Source: Paguma larvata (Eukaryota; Chordata; Mammalia; Carnivora; Viverridae). Taken from it: 64,000 nucleotides of DNA. A model generated the notes under the pieces. That model saw only the letters and a list, made by a program, of their open reading frames with translations, searched no databases and was not told where the DNA came from. Position 1 is the first letter of the stretch; every line of letters begins with the position of its first letter. The stretch is taken from assembly GCA_030068075.1 (NCBI GenBank), contig CM057828.1, forward strand, positions 112,581,699-112,645,698. Direction: 5' to 3'. Of the stretch, positions 58,848-64,000 are shown in pieces. Position numbers and translations under genes: made by a program.

Positions 58848-60847
58848 AGTTCCTTATTAGCTTTCTCTAGTTCTATGGAATCTATTCTATTTATGCTTCC
58901 TACTCTAATGGTCAATTATGGGATCTGCAGTTCCTTATAAAATGATAGATTTCATTTACATTACTAGATTTATTTGAGTTAGTGGTCTGCAAAGTAATAT
59001 CTTATGATTTTTAAGTTTCATCTTTTTTTAATAGTTATTTTCTACTTGTCATTTTATGATTTTGTATATGCGAGCTTTTGTCTAGTATTTTCTCAGTAAG
59101 GTATCTAGTATAGTTGTTTTATTTTTATTTTTTTAGAAAAAAATGTACTGTTTTTCTATTCTCTACTTCAAACTTCTTTTATCTTTATTGTTTCCTTGTT
59201 GCTTTCTTTTGGTTTATTTTGTAACTTTTTTCCTAATGTTTTGAGCTGAGAAGTTATGTTCTTTGTTTAGATAATAAAAGTAGTTTCTGCATAAATTTTC
59301 CTTTTACATGCTTTAAATATCCCTCCTATAGTTGATATGTAGTGATTTCATTATCATCAGTTTTTAGAAATTTTTTTATTTCAGTTTGTATTTTCCTTTT
59401 AGCCCCAGGAATTGTTTAGTAAATATTTTTTGTAATTCCACAAGGAAGAACCTTCTTGTTTTTCCTTTTGTTAGCTATTTCTCATTATAAAGATATCCCT
59501 CACCTTTTGAAAGTTAACATTATGTCATTTCACTTTTATGAAAGACCTACCTTAGTACCTGTTTTCGCTAACCAAAAGAAATCCAAAGATTTCTGCTCTT
59601 GTGAGAAAAGGCAAAAAGTAAAAGTAGCATGTAACATTTGTTTCACAGGGAGCCATTACAGAGGCAGTGTGCACACCACGCAGTGAGAGTAGCAGCATCA
59701 AGCTCCTTGCCCAGGAACTACACTCAGCATCTCAGTATCAAGCCGCCATAGTTTTCTGAACTGTATCTATGAGCATTTGTGCCTTATCTCAATTAATTTT
59801 GTGCATCTATTAGCAAGATGTGTCCTAAGGTATCAGAAAAGCATAAGAGAGATTATTTTCGAGGTCTGGGAATGCTCAAAAACTTTGTCATATAAAATAA
59901 TGGTAATTCTTTGTTTTACGCCCTTTTGGCTAATGAAAGATTTCATGGGAACACTCTAGTTTTGGATAAACCTGTACTGTGTTTTGGTCAGTGTGTTGAT
60001 TTTTTAATTTCTACTTTTTGTGAAAGTTACTGATTTTCTCCTTGTGAGCTGATACAAAGTAAATTTTTACAAAGCATCTATAGCTACTTGGGATGAAAAT
60101 ATATTCCCTGTCAATGATGAGTGTAGAGTTGGATCTACTTTATTATGTCCCTTAGCTCTTCTATCTCTACTTATTTTTTATGTACTAGATCTGTCTTATA
60201 CTGAAAATGGTATATAAAACTCTTTCCATTAGTGTGCTTCTATTTCTATCTTTTTACATCTCATAATAGTTTTTACTTCTTAAAGGCAGGTGCTATATTA
60301 TTTTGGTACATAAATGATTTTTTATAATAGTTGTGAATTTGGGCTTTTAATATTCCAAGAGTTATTCTTTGTCATGTTTAATGAGTTTGGGCTTGATTTC
60401 TATTTTGTCTGGTATCAGGAACTTTACTCCTGCTTTCTTATTTTTTGAATTTTCCTGGAATATCTTGGTCTATCCTTTATTTTTAGTCTTTCTTGATCAT
60501 TTTCTTTTAGGTATTCCCTTTTAAATAGTATATTGATGGGTCTTGCTTTGTAAGCCAAATTAAGAATACTTTTTCTTTTAATGAGTTAAATGCAGTTACT
60601 TATTGATGTGCTTGATATTTTTGGTCTCAACAATGTTATAATACTTTATAATCATTCATGTTTTATTATATTTGCTACTTTTGTATAAGATTTTTGGTCT
60701 TTGCTCTTTAATTTTTATTATTATTTAGAAAGGTTTGCATTTTTGTTTTATTCTAGTCATTGTCTTTGTACCTGTAGACTTTTCTAATTCTTTTTTTTCT
60801 GTTATGTAGATATTTTCTGTTTACTTTCTCAGTTTTTACTGGTTATC

Positions 60848-60975
60848 TTTTTTTTTTTTTTTTTAAGTAAGCTTCATGCCCGCAAGGCAGGGCTTGAATT
60901 CACGACCCTAAGATCAAGACCTGAGCTGAGATCATAAGTCAGAGGCTTAACCCGACTGAGCCCCCCAAGTGCCCT
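60848..60975 (-). mobile_element. Can-SINE fragment, minus strand
   Basis: T run, then aagtaagcttcatgcccgca and the head complement ccgactgagccccccaagtg. Short, older subfamily. Confidence 0.8.
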
Positions 60976-61028
60976 TTACTTTTAAATCTCACCTGTTGTG
61001 TATATAGTAGTCAATGTGCATATTCCGT

Positions 61029-61086
61029 CTTCCTTCCTTCCTTCCTTCCTTCCTTCCTTCCTTCCTTCCTTCCTTCTTTCCCTCCC
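61029..61086. repeat. (TTCC)n microsatellite
   Basis: About 13 TTCC units with minor changes at the end. Confidence 0.95.
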
Positions 61087-61187
61087 ATTTTTAAGTACAT
61101 TTTAAGTGCCTTACTTTGTCATAACATATCAAATTTGAACATTATTATTCTACCCTTGACCCTATACCCCTTATTTAATGATACATG

Positions 61188-61192
<5 letters not shown>

Positions 61193-61236
<44 letters not shown>
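61193..61236. repeat. (AC)n microsatellite
   Basis: About 22 uninterrupted AC units, the longest CA run of the window. Confidence 0.97.
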
Positions 61237-61238
<2 letters not shown>

Positions 61239-61714
61239 ATTGGTTTATTGCTGTAGTTTAATCATATTTTAATTATTTGGAACTCATCTTCTAGTAGAAG
61301 CTTCAAAAGGAACTTAGGGGACAAAATTCCTTAAGTTCTTAAATGTTTAAAGTCTTTTTACTTTTATCCTGCTTTAGAGATATAATTGACAGTTTTTAAA
61401 TTTGCGTATATTTAAGGGGGACAACATGGTGTTTTGATATAATATACCTTATTTAATAATTACCACAATCAAGTTAATTAGTGTACCTCACACAGTTACT
61501 AGTCTTTTGGGTGTGTGGTGAGAACACTTAGGATACACTCTCTTAGCAAATTTCAAGTATAGATTATTATTAATAGTGTTACCATGCTGTACAGTAGATC
61601 TCCAGAACTTACTCACTTTATAAGTGAAACATTGTACATTTTATCAGCATCTTCCCATTTCCTCCATGCAGCCCCTGGCAACCACCATTCAACCCTATTT
61701 CTCTAAGTTCAACC

Positions 61715-61908
61715 TTTTTTAAGTTTGTTTATTTTGAGAGAGAGAGCAGGAGTGGGGAGGGGCAGATAATGAGGGAGAGAGAGAATCCAGGTTCTGCACT
61801 GACAATGCAGAACCTGATGTGGGGATCGAACTCACAAGAATGGTGACATCATGACCCAAGCAAAATCCAAGAGTTGGACGCTTAACCCACTGAGCCACCC
61901 AGGCGTCC
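61715..61908 (-). mobile_element. Can-SINE, minus strand
   Basis: Left end aagtttgtttattttgagag, right end ccactgagccacccaggcgt. Imperfect flank repeat around tcaacctttttt and tgaacttttt. Sits at the poly-T end of the nested L1. Confidence 0.88.
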
Positions 61909-62360
61909 CTGAACTTTTTAAAAAAGTTTTTAATTTTTATTCCAATGTAGTTCCAGATATTCGTTTCAGGTGTATGGTATAGTGATTAAACCATTCTATA
62001 CATTACTGAGCGCTCACCTCAACAAGTGCACTCCTTAATCCTCATCACCTGTTTCACTTCTGCCCCCCACCCCCCTCCACTCTGGTAATCATCTGTTTAT
62101 TCATTATAGTTGATAGTCCATTTCTTGATTTCTCTCTCTCTTTTTTTCCCTTTGTTGACTTTTTTCTAAATTCTACATATGAGTGAAATCATATGGTATT
62201 TGTCTTTCTCCATCTGACTTATTTCACTTAGCATTATACTCTCTAGCTCCATTCATGTTGTTGCTAATGGCAAGATTTCATTCTAAATTCTTATGGCTTG
62301 ATAATATTCCATTGTACATATATGCCACATCTTCTTTATCCATTCATCTATCGATGGACA
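61909..62360 (-). mobile_element. Younger carnivore L1 3' fragment nested in an older L1
   Basis: Same 3' UTR/ORF2-end complement as at 33330 and 51345 (caggtgtatggtatagtgat, actccttaatcctcatcacc), 5'-truncated at 62360. The older L1 sequence tctaagttcaac occurs on both sides (61702 and 62361) as the target duplication. Confidence 0.85.
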
Positions 62361-62701
62361 TCTAAGTTCAACTTTTTTAGATTCCCCATATAAGTGATAT
62401 TGTGCAATATTTGTCTTTTCTGGGTCAGGCATATTTCACTTAGCATAATGTCTTCCAAATTCATCCACATCATCACAAATAGTAGCAATATTTCTTTCTG
62501 TTTTAAGGCCAAATAATATTCTATCATGTATATATACTCAAAATTTCCTTCCATTCATCTGTCAGTGGACACTAAATTTGTTTCTGTATCTTGGCTGTTG
62601 TGAATACTACAATGAACAGTAGAGTGCAGATATCTCTTTGAGATACTAATTTTGTTTCCTTTGCCTACATACCCAAAAGTGAGATTGCTGGATCATATGA
62701 T

Positions 62702-62790
62702 AGTCCTATTTTTCATTTTTTGAGTCCTATTTTCATTTTTTGAGTTCTATATTTTCATTTTTTTCCTATTTTCATTTTTCATTTTTGGAG
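62702..62790. repeat. Imperfect 20-bp tandem repeat in L1
   Basis: About four copies of a tcctattttcattttttgag-like unit; local expansion inside the L1. Confidence 0.75.
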
Positions 62791-63056
62791 GAAACTTTAT
62801 TCTGTTTTCCATAATTACCGTACCAATTCACATTCCTAACAACATTGTGCAAGGGTTCCCTGTTCTCACATCCGTGGCAACATTTTTTATCTCTTGTCTT
62901 TTGGGAACTAGCCATTTTATAAGAGTGAGGCAATAGTTCATTGTGGCTTTGATTTGCATTTCCCTGATAGTAATGTTGAGCAGGTTTTCATATACCTGTT
63001 GTCCATTTGTAGGTCTTCTCTGAAGAAGACCATTCAGTTCCTTTGCCTATTAAAAT

Positions 63057-63257
63057 TTTTTTTTAATGTTTACTTATTTTTCAGAGAAAGAGAGAGAGAG
63101 AGAGAGAGACAGCAAGTGGGGGAGAGTGAGGGAGATGCAGAATCCAAAGTAGGATCCAGTCTCTGAGCTGTCAGCACAGAGCCTGATACAGGGCTTGAAT
63201 CCAAGAGCAGTGAGATCATGACCTGAGCCAAAGTCAGACGAGTCACCCAGGTGACTC
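63057..63257 (-). mobile_element. Can-SINE, minus strand, internal deletion in the head
   Basis: Poly-T left end, (GA)n at 63088-63108, then gagccaaagtcagacg joins directly to agtcacccaggtgactc. About 15 bases of the tRNA-derived head are missing. Confidence 0.88.
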
Positions 63258-63480
63258 AAAACCTACTTTGCCTGTTTTTTAATCAAGTTGTTGGTTTGTT
63301 GTTGGTTATTATTATTTTTTTGGGGGGGGCTACTGAGTATATGAACTCCTTATATATTTTGAATTTTAACTCTAATCAGATTTATGGTTTGCAAATATTT
63401 TCTCCCATTCCATAGATTGCCTCTTCATTTAATTGTTTCCTTTGCTGTGTAGAAGCACATGTAGATATCCAGTGAAGCTA

Positions 63481-64000
63481 TTTTCCTATAAATACTCAGA
63501 GAACAGAATTGCTAGATATAAAATCTTTTGTTCTCACTTTTTTTCATTGAAGTAATAAGTGCTCCATTTTTTTGCTTCATACCTTTTTATTTTTTTAAGT
63601 CTGACGCTTGTCTAATTGTTTTGTCTTTATAAGTTATTTGATCTTTTTTTCTGGATGCCTTGAAGTTTGGGCTTTTTTGTTTTTTGGGGTTTTTTTTTTG
63701 GTCTTTATAATGTAACATATTTTATTAGGCTAATCTCAGAGTTGATTAATAACTATTTGATTAACTGAAATACAGTTATAACAGGAAAAATAGGAAACAT
63801 GCTTTTCCTTCCTTTTGAAAAAAGTCAGATTTCAGATATATAAATTGTTAGGAACTCTAGCAAACTCTGGTAGTAACAATAAAAGGGGTATTTTGGGGAT
63901 TTATTATGAACTCCTGGGTCTTCATGATTCCCTTTTCGTCTCCACTGTTCTTTTATATAAAATGCCTGGCGTACATGAGTCAAAACATGTTAAAATCCTA
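63481..64000. other. Intron segment to the window end
   Basis: T-rich; the first part is possibly still L1, the last 250 bases look unique. No ODAD2 exon seen. Confidence 0.35.

Larger units (their letters stand above)
57280..60847 (-). mobile_element. Old LINE-1 relic(s), antisense
   Basis: The left end resembles an L1 3' UTR (agttgcacaaatagagtgca, tacccagcttcccttaacac) and the tract continues through degraded ORF2 complement (ttgaattttgtcaaaggcta at 58158, accaaccttgcattccaaaa at 58472). It is interrupted by a DNA transposon (57672-57872), a SINE (58267-58451) and simple repeats. Confidence 0.65.
61370..63480 (-). mobile_element. Old LINE-1, antisense, carrying a younger nested L1 and two SINEs
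   Basis: 61370-61701 is an old L1 3' UTR complement (ctggcaaccaccattcaacc). It resumes at 62361 and continues into ORF2: minus frame 62348-62554 has a degraded C-terminal MIEYYLALKQKEILLL. Between the two parts lie a SINE and a younger L1 fragment; a further SINE is at 63057-63257. Confidence 0.75.

Overview
This is vertebrate nuclear DNA from a carnivore, most likely a felid. About 25 copies of the tRNA-Lys-derived Can-SINE are scattered through it, and their sequence is of the feline type (SINEC_Fc-like). Several LINE-1 pieces also match the carnivore-lineage L1 3' region. The window is AT-rich, has long introns and GT/AG splice sites, and shows no bacterial-type genes, tRNA/rRNA genes or CRISPR.

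One gene accounts for all confidently coding sequence: ODAD2 (formerly ARMC4), plus strand. Ten consecutive internal exons are visible at 241-357, 12921-13120, 14525-14623, 22170-22317, 40363-40509, 40904-41113, 42815-43057, 43399-43509, 45667-45821 and 46919-47161. Their splice phases match at every junction, and together they encode an uninterrupted 557-residue segment. The first four exons encode the end of the N-terminal region and a low-complexity, acidic linker. The last six encode a run of armadillo repeats. The upstream N-terminal exons (about 270 residues by family comparison) and the last exons (about 210 residues) are outside the window. ODAD2 is a subunit of the outer dynein arm docking complex, which fixes outer dynein arms to the doublet microtubules of motile cilia.

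Layout: 1-12.9 kb is intron almost entirely made of antisense L1, with SINEs and one solitary LTR. 13.1-22.2 kb holds two introns around a small exon, with a 5-kb antisense L1 in the second. 22.3-40.4 kb is an 18-kb intron that contains the largest low-repeat stretches of the window (24-29 kb and 35.4-40.3 kb), plus L1, L2, MIR and SINE copies. 40.4-47.2 kb is the exon-dense armadillo block. 47.2-64 kb is a further intron with an ERVL-type proviral fragment, L2, L1, SINE and microsatellites.

Less ordinary items: a candidate antisense exon with a membrane segment and a good splice donor inside the 18-kb intron (37835-37967, within an open frame 37791-38303); an ERVL 3' LTR with polypurine tract and a dUTPase-like remnant (48129-49401); a three-layer nested retrotransposon insertion near 61.7-62.4 kb; and SINEs lying very close to ODAD2 splice donors. 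Repeat names come from recognition by eye; no database search was run.
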